From an uncultured Achromobacter sp. (GTDB taxonomy: Bacteria; Pseudomonadota; Gammaproteobacteria; Burkholderiales; Burkholderiaceae_B), in contig CAJYKY010000378.1 of assembly GCA_913775005.1 (NCBI GenBank), positions 1 to 6,187 of the forward strand: a stretch of DNA of 6,187 nucleotides, written 5' to 3'. The notes under the pieces were generated by a model. That model had not been told where the DNA came from and searched no databases. It worked only from the letters and a program-made list of their open reading frames with translations. Within the stretch, counting starts at the first letter, position 1. Each line of letters starts with the position of its first letter. Shown here one piece after another: positions 1 through 5,692 of this stretch. The position numbers and the translations under genes were made by a program.

Positions 1-401
1 GCGATCGACAGCAGGATGGCTTGCTTGATCGTGTTCTTGCGATCACCCAGCGCCGAAATGAAAACAATGGCGAACGTGGCCGGCAGCAGGCCGCCGTAAT
101 GGCCCAGCAGCAGGAACGCCAGAATGCCCAGCAGAATGCAGATGCCGCCGCGCATGTCGGGCAGGCCGTGCGCGTGGCCGTCGCCGGGAGCCGGCGGCGT
201 GGCTTCGCCCGAGCGCGCCGAGATGGCAATCAGCACGCCGGTCAACGCCAGCAAGCCACCCAATGCGGCGGGGAAAAATCCGGGGCCCATATGGCCGAGC
301 GTACCGATGTGATAGTCGGTGCCGCCGTATATCGCCCCCAACCCGATCAGGACCATCAGCGCGCCGCCGTAGTAGTCCTTTCTATTGATATTTTTTTGCA
401 C
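1..401 (-). CDS. TctB-family small membrane subunit of a tripartite tricarboxylate transporter (5' part only)
   Basis: The reading frame is open from 401 to the left edge (133 codons visible), so the C-terminus is missing. TctB proteins are the small four-helix membrane subunit of tripartite tricarboxylate transporters. They work in the inner membrane with the large TctA permease and a periplasmic TctC binding protein. The family hallmark is visible: an N-terminal NRKDYYGG segment, a first hydrophobic helix (ALMVLIGLGAIYGG), then the characteristic MGPGFFPAALG motif leading into a second helix. A short polar His/Pro-rich loop (GDGHAHG) and one or two more hydrophobic stretches follow. I chose GTG at 401 because AGGAGG ends six bases upstream. 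ATG at 407 is in frame but touches the Shine-Dalgarno sequence, which leaves no spacer. The gene follows a TctE-like kinase on the same strand, which suggests that pair regulates it. The substrate cannot be told from this subunit. Family call is firm; exact start is less so. Confidence 0.88.
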   Translation of the reverse strand, partial: MQKNINRKDYYGGALMVLIGLGAIYGGTDYHIGTLGHMGPGFFPAALGGLLALTGVLIAISARSGEATPPAPGDGHAHGLPDMRGGICILLGILAFLLLGHYGGLLPATFAIVFISALGDRKNTIKQAILLSI

Positions 402-407
402 TTCCAT

Positions 408-416
408 CCTCCTTCC
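408..416 (-). promoter_or_regulatory. Strong Shine-Dalgarno sequence of the TctB gene
   Basis: Read on the minus strand this is GGAAGGAGG, a near-perfect anti-16S match. It is followed immediately by ATG (407-405) and, six bases further on, by an in-frame GTG (401-399). The usual spacer of about 5-9 bases favours the GTG as initiator. This is by far the strongest ribosome-binding site in the window. Confidence 0.8.
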
Positions 417-460
417 TGGTGCAGGACCGTGTCGGCCCCTGATGCGCGCTCGACACGAGC
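414..460 (-). other. Small hairpins in the tctB mRNA leader
   Basis: Three short inverted repeats lie just upstream of the tctB Shine-Dalgarno sequence. TCCTG-CAC-CAGGA (426-414 on the minus strand) is a 5-bp stem abutting AGGAGG. GCTCG-TGT-CGAGC (460-448) is a 5-bp stem. CGTGTCG (457-451) can instead pair with CGACACG (434-428), which is incompatible with the second hairpin. Stems this short are common by chance in GC-rich DNA. What is notable is their clustering beside the ribosome-binding site and the mutually exclusive pairings. Whether they matter for translation is inference. Confidence 0.35.
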
Positions 461-517
461 CTCGCCCGGCCCTTTCATGACGAGCCGGAGCGCAGATTAC
501 GGAGGGAAGCTGCTAAT

Positions 518-588
518 CCGCTTTCTGTGCGCTGTCGCATTCCTGAATTCAGGGGTAATCCCTGACAGGAGACGCGCACAGAAAGCGG
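518..588. repeat. 71-base imperfect inverted repeat forming a 29-bp bulged hairpin
   Basis: This element lies in the gap between the kinase stop codon and tctB. The outer arms, ccgctttctgtgcgc (518-532) and its exact complement (574-588), pair over 15 bp. Pairing then continues inward: gtc (534-536) with 571-573, tcctg (541-545) with 566-570, and tcaggg (549-554) with 560-565, closing on the loop gtaat (555-559). The right arm, 560-588, is therefore paired without a break. The left arm carries unpaired t (533), gcat (537-540) and aat (546-548). It does not look like an intrinsic terminator in either direction: on the plus strand an A-rich run follows it, and on the minus strand the T-rich run comes before it. 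Possible roles are a structured leader RNA of tctB, an operator, or a copy of an extragenic palindromic repeat. The structure is certain at sequence level; its function is unknown. Confidence 0.85.
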
Positions 589-596
589 GAAAAGAG

Positions 597-623
597 AAAA
601 AAAGTTGAAAGCCTGGCGGGCTT
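597..623 (-). terminator. Weak candidate terminator after the sensor kinase gene
   Basis: On the minus strand AAGCC-CGCCA-GGCTT (623-609) overlaps the kinase stop codon and forms a 5-bp stem. It is followed by TCAAC and then seven consecutive T (603-597). The stem is short and the T run starts five bases after it, so this is at best a weak intrinsic terminator. If it works, tctB needs its own promoter in 408-596. If not, the rppH-regulator-kinase transcript could run on into tctB. Confidence 0.3.
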
Positions 624-2154
624 ATTGATCGCCTTTGAGCTCGACATCGAGCGGGCGCGGGTATTGCGACACGGTGGGCGCAAGCGGCAGCCACAGCACC
701 GACGCCAGCCCTACCCCGCCTTGGGGATTGGGTTCGCCGTCGCGCAGTTCGATGTCGCCATCATTGCGACGCGCATACGCGCGGGCAATGGCCAGACCCA
801 AGCCCGAACCGCTGGACGTCACCGGCTTGTCGGTGCCCACGCGTTCGAAGCGCGCGAAGGCGCGTCCGCGCAGATCGGGGTCCAGGCCGGGGCCGTTGTC
901 GGACACGGATACCTCGGCGCGGTTTTCCAAGCGGCTGACCGACACGGTGATGCGCGCGCCCACCGGCGCATAGTGAATGGCGTTATGCACAAGATTGGAC
1001 AGGGCTTCGTGCAGCTCAGCCTCGTTGCCGGACACCGGCGCCGAGATCTCCTGGCCCGTGTCCGAGCTGGCCTGCACCCAGCCCAGGTCCTGCTGCTTTT
1101 CATGCGCCAGCGGCAGGTACTGCAAGACGACTTCGCGCGATACGGCGTTCATGTCGAGCAACTGGCGCGGCAGATGATCCGCCTGGTTGGCGTGCGCCAG
1201 CGACAGCAATTGTTCGGTCAGCCGGCGCGTGCGGCCCAGCTGATCCACAATGGCACGCAGCCCTTCGCGCGTGCGCGCGGGGTCGCGTTCGCGCAGCGCG
1301 TACTGCGCCTGCGTCAGCATGATGGCCAGCGGCGTGCGCAATTGGTGCGAGGCGTCGGCCAGAAAATGCGATTGCTCGTCCAGCACGCGGCGGTAGCGGG
1401 CGATGTGGTGGTTGACGGCATCGACCAGCGGCGCGACCTCGCTGGGGACGCGCGTGGCGTCCAGCGGGGTCAGGTCGTCGGGACGGCGGTTGCGGATATC
1501 GGCACGCAGGCGGCGCAGCGGCTTCAGCGCCCACGACACGCCCCACCACACCAGCAGCACCACCAATGCCAGCATGCGGGCGTCGCGCAGGATCTCCTGG
1601 CGGCGCGCGTTATTTTCGGCTTCGATCCGCTTGCCGGTGCTTTCAGCCACCACCACCAGCACCTGCCGATGCAGGCCCTGGTAGTACAGATCGCGCACCA
1701 CGGACACAACCCGCACGGGGTCGTTGCGATACACGCCGTCGTAGAAGATGGGCTGCCCGTTGGAGCGGGGCCAAGTGGGCGGACGGGGCATTTCGGGCAT
1801 GCCCAGCAGGGTCTTGCCTTGCTCGGTAGGCACGGGCGCGCCGTCCGGCAAGGGCGGGTCGATCTGTTCGATACGGAAATACTTGCGCAGGCCCGCGCGC
1901 GATTCCAGCATCACCTGCGCGTACAGCGGCGTGGCCACCTGCAAGTTGCCGTCAGGTGTGAATTCCAGGCTGCTTTCCAGCACGCGCGCCGGTTCCACCA
2001 ACGCGCTGTCGTACGCTTCGTTGGTAATTTCGGCCAAGGTTCGGTAGTCGTTCAGGCTGTCGATAACCAGCAGCACCACCACGCCGGGCAGCAGCAGAAT
2101 GATCAGCAACGCCCGGATGCCGACGCGCGGCAGCCCCGGAATGCGCAGGCTCAC
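622..2154 (-). CDS. TctE-like sensor histidine kinase
   Basis: 510 residues, an inner-membrane two-component kinase. A first membrane helix (about residues 13-32) is followed by a periplasmic sensor region (about 33-190) resembling the 2CSK_N domain of TctE kinases. A second helix lies at about 194-210, then a short HAMP-like linker. The dimerisation helix carries the phosphoacceptor His270 in ASHQLRTP. The ATP-binding domain shows the N box with Asn391 (LVHNAIHYAP), G1 DNGPGL (419-424), the F box FARFERV (433-439) and G2 GSGLGLAI (449-456). All catalytic motifs are intact, so it should autophosphorylate and pass phosphate to the regulator encoded just upstream. It starts with GTG directly after the regulator TAA; GGAA six bases upstream is a weak ribosome site, so translational coupling is likely. 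The class is known for di/tricarboxylate sensing (TctE; BctE in Bordetella). The ligand here is inferred only from family and from the neighbouring tctB. Confidence 0.95.
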   Translation of the reverse strand: MSLRIPGLPRVGIRALLIILLLPGVVVLLVIDSLNDYRTLAEITNEAYDSALVEPARVLESSLEFTPDGNLQVATPLYAQVMLESRAGLRKYFRIEQIDPPLPDGAPVPTEQGKTLLGMPEMPRPPTWPRSNGQPIFYDGVYRNDPVRVVSVVRDLYYQGLHRQVLVVVAESTGKRIEAENNARRQEILRDARMLALVVLLVWWGVSWALKPLRRLRADIRNRRPDDLTPLDATRVPSEVAPLVDAVNHHIARYRRVLDEQSHFLADASHQLRTPLAIMLTQAQYALRERDPARTREGLRAIVDQLGRTRRLTEQLLSLAHANQADHLPRQLLDMNAVSREVVLQYLPLAHEKQQDLGWVQASSDTGQEISAPVSGNEAELHEALSNLVHNAIHYAPVGARITVSVSRLENRAEVSVSDNGPGLDPDLRGRAFARFERVGTDKPVTSSGSGLGLAIARAYARRNDGDIELRDGEPNPQGGVGLASVLWLPLAPTVSQYPRPLDVELKGDQ

Positions 2155-2847
2155 TTAGGATTCCGATTCGGCGGATTCGCTGGCCACACTTTCCAGCATG
2201 TAGCCCAGGCCACGCACGGTGACGATACGCACGTCGCTGCCGGCCAGCTTCTTGCGCAGGCGATGCAGTACGACTTCGATGGCGTCCGGGTTGGCTTCGC
2301 TGTCGTGCGTGAAAACCTTGCCGAACAACTGCGACTTATCCACCGGATAGCCGCTGCGCGTCAGCAAGGCCGCCAGCGCCGCGTGTTCGCGCGGCGTCAG
2401 GAACAGCAGGGAGCCGTCCAGCGTGAAGGCGCGGCTTTCGCTGTCGTAAGACAGGGATCCGCATTGCAGACGGGGATGCTGGCGGCCACGGCTGCGGCGC
2501 ACCAAGGCAGTCAGCCGGGCTTCCAGTTCTTCCAGTGCGAAGGGCTTGGTCAGGAAATCGTCCGCGCCCAGATTCAGGCCGCGCACCCGGTCTTGCAGGG
2601 CGCCCTGAGCCGTCAACAGCAGCACCGGGGTGCGGTCGTCGCGGTTGCGCATTTCGCGCAGGACGACCAGGCCGTGCTTGTCCGGCAGGCGCAAGTCCAT
2701 GACGATGGCGTCATATTCCGTGCCTGCCATGAAGGCTTCGGCCGTGCGGGCGTCGGCCGCGTGATCGGGCACAAACCCGCTCTGGGCGAGCGCGCGCATC
2801 AACCAGGACGCCATGTCCCGTTCGTCTTCAACCAACAATATGCGCAT
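2155..2847 (-). CDS. OmpR/TctD-type response regulator
   Basis: 230 residues. The receiver domain (about 1-115) has the acidic pair Glu7-Asp8 (LLVEDER), the phosphoacceptor Asp51 (IVMDLRLP), the switch Thr79 (LLLTA) and Lys101 (LTKPF). The winged-helix DNA-binding domain (about 125-220) shows the TPREHAALAALL helix, the recognition helix EVVLHRLRKKL (191-201) and the wing VRGLGYML. A short acidic Ser/Glu tail ends it. It should be a cytoplasmic transcription factor activated by the adjacent kinase. The start is ATG at 2847, because MRILLVEDE is the canonical receiver N-terminus and AAGGA lies about ten bases upstream. A longer frame reaching 2922 would add 25 unrelated residues and is not credible. 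The start codon lies inside the last codons of rppH (20-base overlap). The likely target is the tctB transporter operon downstream, by analogy with TctD; no binding site is proven. Confidence 0.95.
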   Translation of the reverse strand: MRILLVEDERDMASWLMRALAQSGFVPDHAADARTAEAFMAGTEYDAIVMDLRLPDKHGLVVLREMRNRDDRTPVLLLTAQGALQDRVRGLNLGADDFLTKPFALEELEARLTALVRRSRGRQHPRLQCGSLSYDSESRAFTLDGSLLFLTPREHAALAALLTRSGYPVDKSQLFGKVFTHDSEANPDAIEVVLHRLRKKLAGSDVRIVTVRGLGYMLESVASESAESES

Positions 2848-3400
2848 GACCGTCCGTTCCTTCCGGCAAATTCTCTGCTGCCCGCTGCCCATGCACACGC
2901 TGGCGCAGGTAGCGGGTTTCATGATGACGCCGAAAGAGGATCGCAGACAACTCGTTCAACGCCTGGGTATAGACGTCACGCTTGAACTCGATCACAGCAT
3001 CCAGCGGCACCCAATACTGGCTCCAACGCCAGGCGTCGAATTCCGGATGCTGCGTCGCGCGCAGGCACACATCACTGTCACGTCCCACCAGGCGCAACAA
3101 GAACCAAATCTGTTTTTGTCCTTTATAGTGGCCACGCCACTCACGCCGGACGAAGTGATCGGGCACGTTATAACGTAACCAATCGCGTGTACGCCCCAAA
3201 ATACGGACATGCTCGGGCTTCAAGCCCACCTCTTCATGGAGCTCGCGATACATGGCCTGCACCGGGCTTTCGCCATATTTGATGCCGCCCTGAGGGAACT
3301 GCCATGCATGTTCCCTGATACGCTTGCCCCAAAAGACCTCGTTTCGACTGTTGACGAGAATGATGCCGACATTGGGGCGGTAGCCTTCGCGGTCAAGCAT
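2828..3400 (-). CDS. rppH: RNA pyrophosphohydrolase RppH (Nudix hydrolase)
   Basis: 190 residues. RppH removes pyrophosphate from the 5' triphosphate end of mRNA in the cytoplasm, leaving a monophosphate that stimulates RNase E decay. The N-terminus MLDREGYRPNVGIIL and the segment REHAWQFPQGGI are typical of bacterial RppH. The Nudix box is complete at residues 38-60: Gly38, Glu44, then Arg52-Glu53-Leu54, Glu56-Glu57 and Gly59, matching GX5EX7REUXEEXGU, so the metal-binding glutamates are present. The segment WRGHYKGQKQIWFLLRL is also family-typical. Length is close to the usual 160-190 residues, with a basic and variable C-terminal tail that overlaps the next gene. The start ATG at 3400 follows a G-rich ribosome site (GGTGGGGGTGG). 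It is the first gene of a probable three-gene unit with the regulator and kinase and is transcribed away from proS. The box alone would allow other Nudix enzymes, but the surrounding sequence supports RppH strongly. Confidence 0.95.
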   Translation of the reverse strand: MLDREGYRPNVGIILVNSRNEVFWGKRIREHAWQFPQGGIKYGESPVQAMYRELHEEVGLKPEHVRILGRTRDWLRYNVPDHFVRREWRGHYKGQKQIWFLLRLVGRDSDVCLRATQHPEFDAWRWSQYWVPLDAVIEFKRDVYTQALNELSAILFRRHHETRYLRQRVHGQRAAENLPEGTDGHAHIVG

Positions 3401-3436
3401 GGGCCACCCCCACCGAATTCAATACAATTACGGTCG

Positions 3437-3464
3437 ATTATACGTATCTGCTGCCACCTTTAAA
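3437..3464 (-). promoter_or_regulatory. Predicted sigma-70 promoter of rppH in the divergent gap
   Basis: On the minus strand TTTAAA (3464-3459) and a perfect TATAAT (3442-3437) are separated by 16 bases, matching 10 of 12 consensus positions. Transcription would start near 3430 and give a leader of about 30 bases before the rppH ATG. The -35 box lies right against the proS start codon, so this promoter and the proS upstream region share the same 65 bases. For proS itself I could not assign a convincing plus-strand promoter; TACAAT at 3423-3428 is a possible -10 but lacks a good -35. Confidence 0.6.
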
Positions 3465-3465
3465 C

Positions 3466-5196
3466 ATGCGCGCATCCAACTACCACATCAACACCCTCAA
3501 AGAAGCCCCTTCCGAAGCCGAAGTCGCCAGCCACCAGCTGATGACCCGGGCCGGGATGATCCGCAAGCTCGCGGGCGGCATCTACACCTACATGCCCCTG
3601 GGCCTGAAGATCATCCGCAAGGTCGAGGCTATCGTCCGCGAGGAAATGAACGCCTCGGGCGCCATCGAGCTGCTGATGCCGGTGGTGCAACCCGCCGAAC
3701 TCTGGCAGGAATCCGGCCGGTGGGAGCAGTACGGCGCCGAGCTGCTGCGCATCAAAGACCGCCACCAGCGTGATTTCGTATTGCAGCCCACGTCCGAGGA
3801 AGTCATCACGGACATCGCGCGCAATGAAATCCATAGCTATCGCCAGCTGCCGCTGAATTTCTATCACATCCAGACGAAGTTCCGCGACGAACGCCGCCCG
3901 CGTTTCGGCCTGATGCGCGGCCGCGAATTCACGATGAAAGACGCCTACTCTTTCGACCGCGACGAAGCCAGCGCGATCAAGAGCTACGACAACATGTACG
4001 CGGCGTACATGCGGATCTTCGGCCGTCTGGGCCTGGAATTCCGCGCGGTTGCGGCCGATACCGGATCCATCGGCGGCACGCGCAGCCATGAATTCCAGGT
4101 GATCGCCGACACCGGCGAAGACCTGCTCGTCTACAACGCGGAATCCGACTACGCCGCCAACATCGAGCTGGCCGAAGCCGTGGCGCTGACCGCAACGCGT
4201 GGCGCAGCCACCCAGGCCATGGCCGACGTGGCCACCCCCGGCGCCGCCAAGTGTGAAGACGTGGCCAAGCTGCTGGGCATCCCGCTGGAACAGACGATCA
4301 AGTCGATCGTGCTGGCTACCGATGGCGACAAGGGCCGTGTCGACATCTGGCTGCTGCTGCTGCGCGGCGACCACGAATTGAACGAAATCAAGGCCGGCAA
4401 GCTGCCGGGCCTGGCCGGTTTCCGCTTCGCCACCGAAAGCGAGATCGTTGAGTACTTCGGCTGCAAGCCGGGCTACCTGGGTCCGGTCAAGACGGCCAAG
4501 CCGGTGCACGTGATTGCCGACCGCACGGTTGCCAACATGGCCGATTTCGTCTGCGGCGCCAACAAGGAAGACTTCCACATCCAGGGTGTGAACTGGGGCC
4601 GCGACCTGCCCGAACCGGAACTGGTGGCCGACCTGCGCAACGTCGTGGCGGGCGACCCGTCGCCGGACGGCAAGGGCACGCTGTCCATCCAGCGCGGCAT
4701 CGAAGTGGGCCACGTGTTCTACCTGGGCAAGAAGTATTCCGAAGCCCTGAAGGCCACGTTCCTGGACGAAACCGGCAAGCCGGCCGTGCTGGAAATGGGC
4801 TGCTACGGCATTGGCGTGACCCGCATCGTGGGCGCCGCCATCGAGCAGAACCACGACGCGCGCGGCATCATCTGGCCCCGTGCGATTGCGCCCTTCGAGG
4901 TCGTGATCTGCCCGGTGGGCTGGGGCAAAAGTGAAACGGTGCGTGACACCGCCCAGAAGCTGTATGAATCCCTGCTCGCGCGTGGCGTGGATGTCATCCT
5001 GGATGACCGCGATGCGCGCCCCGGCGTCATGTTTGCCGAGTGGGAATTGATCGGCGCGCCGCTGCGTGTAACAGTTGGAGAACGCGGTCTGAACGATGGT
5101 GTGGTGGAATTGCAAGCGCGTCGGGAAACCGAAGCGGTCAAGATTCCGGTAGAGTCCGCGCTTGAAGCGGTGCTGACGAAACTCGACACCCTCTAA
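3466..5196 (+). CDS. proS: Prolyl-tRNA synthetase, bacterial type with editing domain
   Basis: 576 residues, close to the 572 of E. coli ProRS. It is a class II cytoplasmic synthetase that charges tRNA-Pro and clears Ala-tRNA-Pro. Motif 1 lies around VREEMNASGAIELLMP (57-72). The ATP-binding motif 2 is KFRDERRPRFGLMRGREF (138-155). Motif 3 is GCYGIGVTRIVG (445-456) with the conserved Cys446. Between motifs 2 and 3 is the long insertion (about 220-410) that marks bacterial-type enzymes and hydrolyses Ala-tRNA-Pro; it contains Lys279 (QTIKS) and RGDHELNE (300-307). The C-terminal anticodon-binding domain begins at about 475 (APFEVVICPVGWG) and includes LDDRDARPGVMFAEWELIG. The start MRASNYHINTLKEAP matches the family N-terminus, so ATG 3466 is used although no clear Shine-Dalgarno sequence precedes it. 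No terminator is visible between it and ybgC, so read-through into the tol genes is possible. Confidence 0.98.
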   Translation: MRASNYHINTLKEAPSEAEVASHQLMTRAGMIRKLAGGIYTYMPLGLKIIRKVEAIVREEMNASGAIELLMPVVQPAELWQESGRWEQYGAELLRIKDRHQRDFVLQPTSEEVITDIARNEIHSYRQLPLNFYHIQTKFRDERRPRFGLMRGREFTMKDAYSFDRDEASAIKSYDNMYAAYMRIFGRLGLEFRAVAADTGSIGGTRSHEFQVIADTGEDLLVYNAESDYAANIELAEAVALTATRGAATQAMADVATPGAAKCEDVAKLLGIPLEQTIKSIVLATDGDKGRVDIWLLLLRGDHELNEIKAGKLPGLAGFRFATESEIVEYFGCKPGYLGPVKTAKPVHVIADRTVANMADFVCGANKEDFHIQGVNWGRDLPEPELVADLRNVVAGDPSPDGKGTLSIQRGIEVGHVFYLGKKYSEALKATFLDETGKPAVLEMGCYGIGVTRIVGAAIEQNHDARGIIWPRAIAPFEVVICPVGWGKSETVRDTAQKLYESLLARGVDVILDDRDARPGVMFAEWELIGAPLRVTVGERGLNDGVVELQARRETEAVKIPVESALEAVLTKLDTL

Positions 5197-5242
5197 ACCC
5201 TATAGTAGCTACGGACTTCCCGCGTCCCGATCCGCTTGACTG

Positions 5243-5265
5243 TTATCCGTACCTGCTTATCCGTA
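5243..5265 (+). repeat. 9-bp direct repeat just before ybgC
   Basis: TTATCCGTA occurs at 5243-5251 and again at 5257-5265, a 14-base period, immediately before the GTG start at 5268. TTGACT at 5236-5241 could serve as a -35 box, but the matching -10 position falls in the second repeat and is poor (TATCCG). No Shine-Dalgarno sequence is present. The pair could be a regulator site or chance duplication. Confidence 0.4.
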
Positions 5266-5267
5266 TC

Positions 5268-5690
5268 GTGACCGATCCGAAGTCCAACGAATCCCTCCTG
5301 CAAGTCCGTGTCTATTACGAAGACACGGATGCGGGCGGGGTGGTTTTCTACGCTAACTACTTGAAATTCCTGGAACGCGCTCGCACTGAGTGGTTGCGCG
5401 ATCTGGGTGTCAACCAGTCCGGCCTGGCCGCCAGCGAACAACGTCTTTTCGTTGTCCGCTCCTTGGACATGTCCTACCGGAAACCGGCCAAGCTAGACGA
5501 TTTGCTTACCATACGCAGCCGAATCACCAAACTCGGCCGCGCTTCGATACACTTCGCGCAGCGCGCGGAACGCGACGGGGAACTGCTTGCCGAAGGCAAC
5601 ATCCAAGTCTGCTGTGTCGACGCTATTCACATGCGGCCGGCGGAGATGCCGGCTGCCGTTCGCGCAAAACTGGAATTCATTCAGGAATAA
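5268..5690 (+). CDS. ybgC: YbgC acyl-CoA thioesterase of the tol-pal cluster
   Basis: 140 residues, similar to E. coli YbgC (134). It is a single hotdog-fold domain. The signature VRVYYEDTDAGGVVFYANYL (13-32) carries the catalytic Asp21, equivalent by alignment to Asp18 of E. coli YbgC, and is followed by FLERARTEWL. Family members hydrolyse acyl-CoA thioesters in the cytoplasm and are linked to phospholipid metabolism; the exact role beside Tol-Pal is unsettled. I use GTG at 5268 because the conserved region begins soon after and no in-frame ATG or GTG lies between it and the end of proS. No Shine-Dalgarno sequence is evident. The gene is 71 bases after proS, and its stop codon is two bases before tolQ, so ybgC and tolQ are certainly arranged as one operon. 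Confidence 0.95.
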   Translation: MTDPKSNESLLQVRVYYEDTDAGGVVFYANYLKFLERARTEWLRDLGVNQSGLAASEQRLFVVRSLDMSYRKPAKLDDLLTIRSRITKLGRASIHFAQRAERDGELLAEGNIQVCCVDAIHMRPAEMPAAVRAKLEFIQE

Positions 5691-5692
5691 CC

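Noticed and set aside
356..478. Minus-strand 40-codon open frame starting at ATG 478 and overlapping the tctB start
   Set aside because: It could be an upstream regulatory peptide, but it has no Shine-Dalgarno sequence and its composition is unremarkable; nothing supports translation.
542..553. Perfect 12-bp palindrome cctgaattcagg inside the hairpin element
   Set aside because: It competes with the longer 29-bp pairing and is within chance expectation by itself; treated as part of the larger element.
514..561. TAATCC at 514-519 and 556-561, 42 bp apart (four helical turns), as possible regulator half-sites
   Set aside because: Six-base repeats are frequent by chance, and OmpR-family sites usually sit about one turn apart; too weak to call an operator.
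21..608. Plus-strand open frame of 195 codons across tctB and the hairpin gap
   Set aside because: The minus-strand frame here encodes the clear TctB motif. The plus frame is Gln/Arg/Ala-rich and runs through the inverted repeat without coding character.
625..2985. Plus-strand open frame of 786 codons opposite the kinase and regulator genes
   Set aside because: It is antisense to two genes with complete motifs. Its translation is repetitive in Gln, His, Arg, Ala and Val with no recognisable domain, as expected from codon bias in GC-rich DNA.
3165..3176. Perfect 12-bp palindrome acgttataacgt inside rppH
   Set aside because: About one or two 12-bp palindromes are expected by chance in a window this long, and this one encodes ordinary RppH residues (RYNV).
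3460..5115. Minus-strand open frame of 551 codons opposite proS
   Set aside because: It lies wholly across an intact prolyl-tRNA synthetase gene and shows low-complexity composition with no family motif; a compositional shadow.
5197..5267. Terminator after proS
   Set aside because: No GC-rich stem followed by a T run is present in the 71-base gap; only a short gtagctac palindrome (5205-5212 region).
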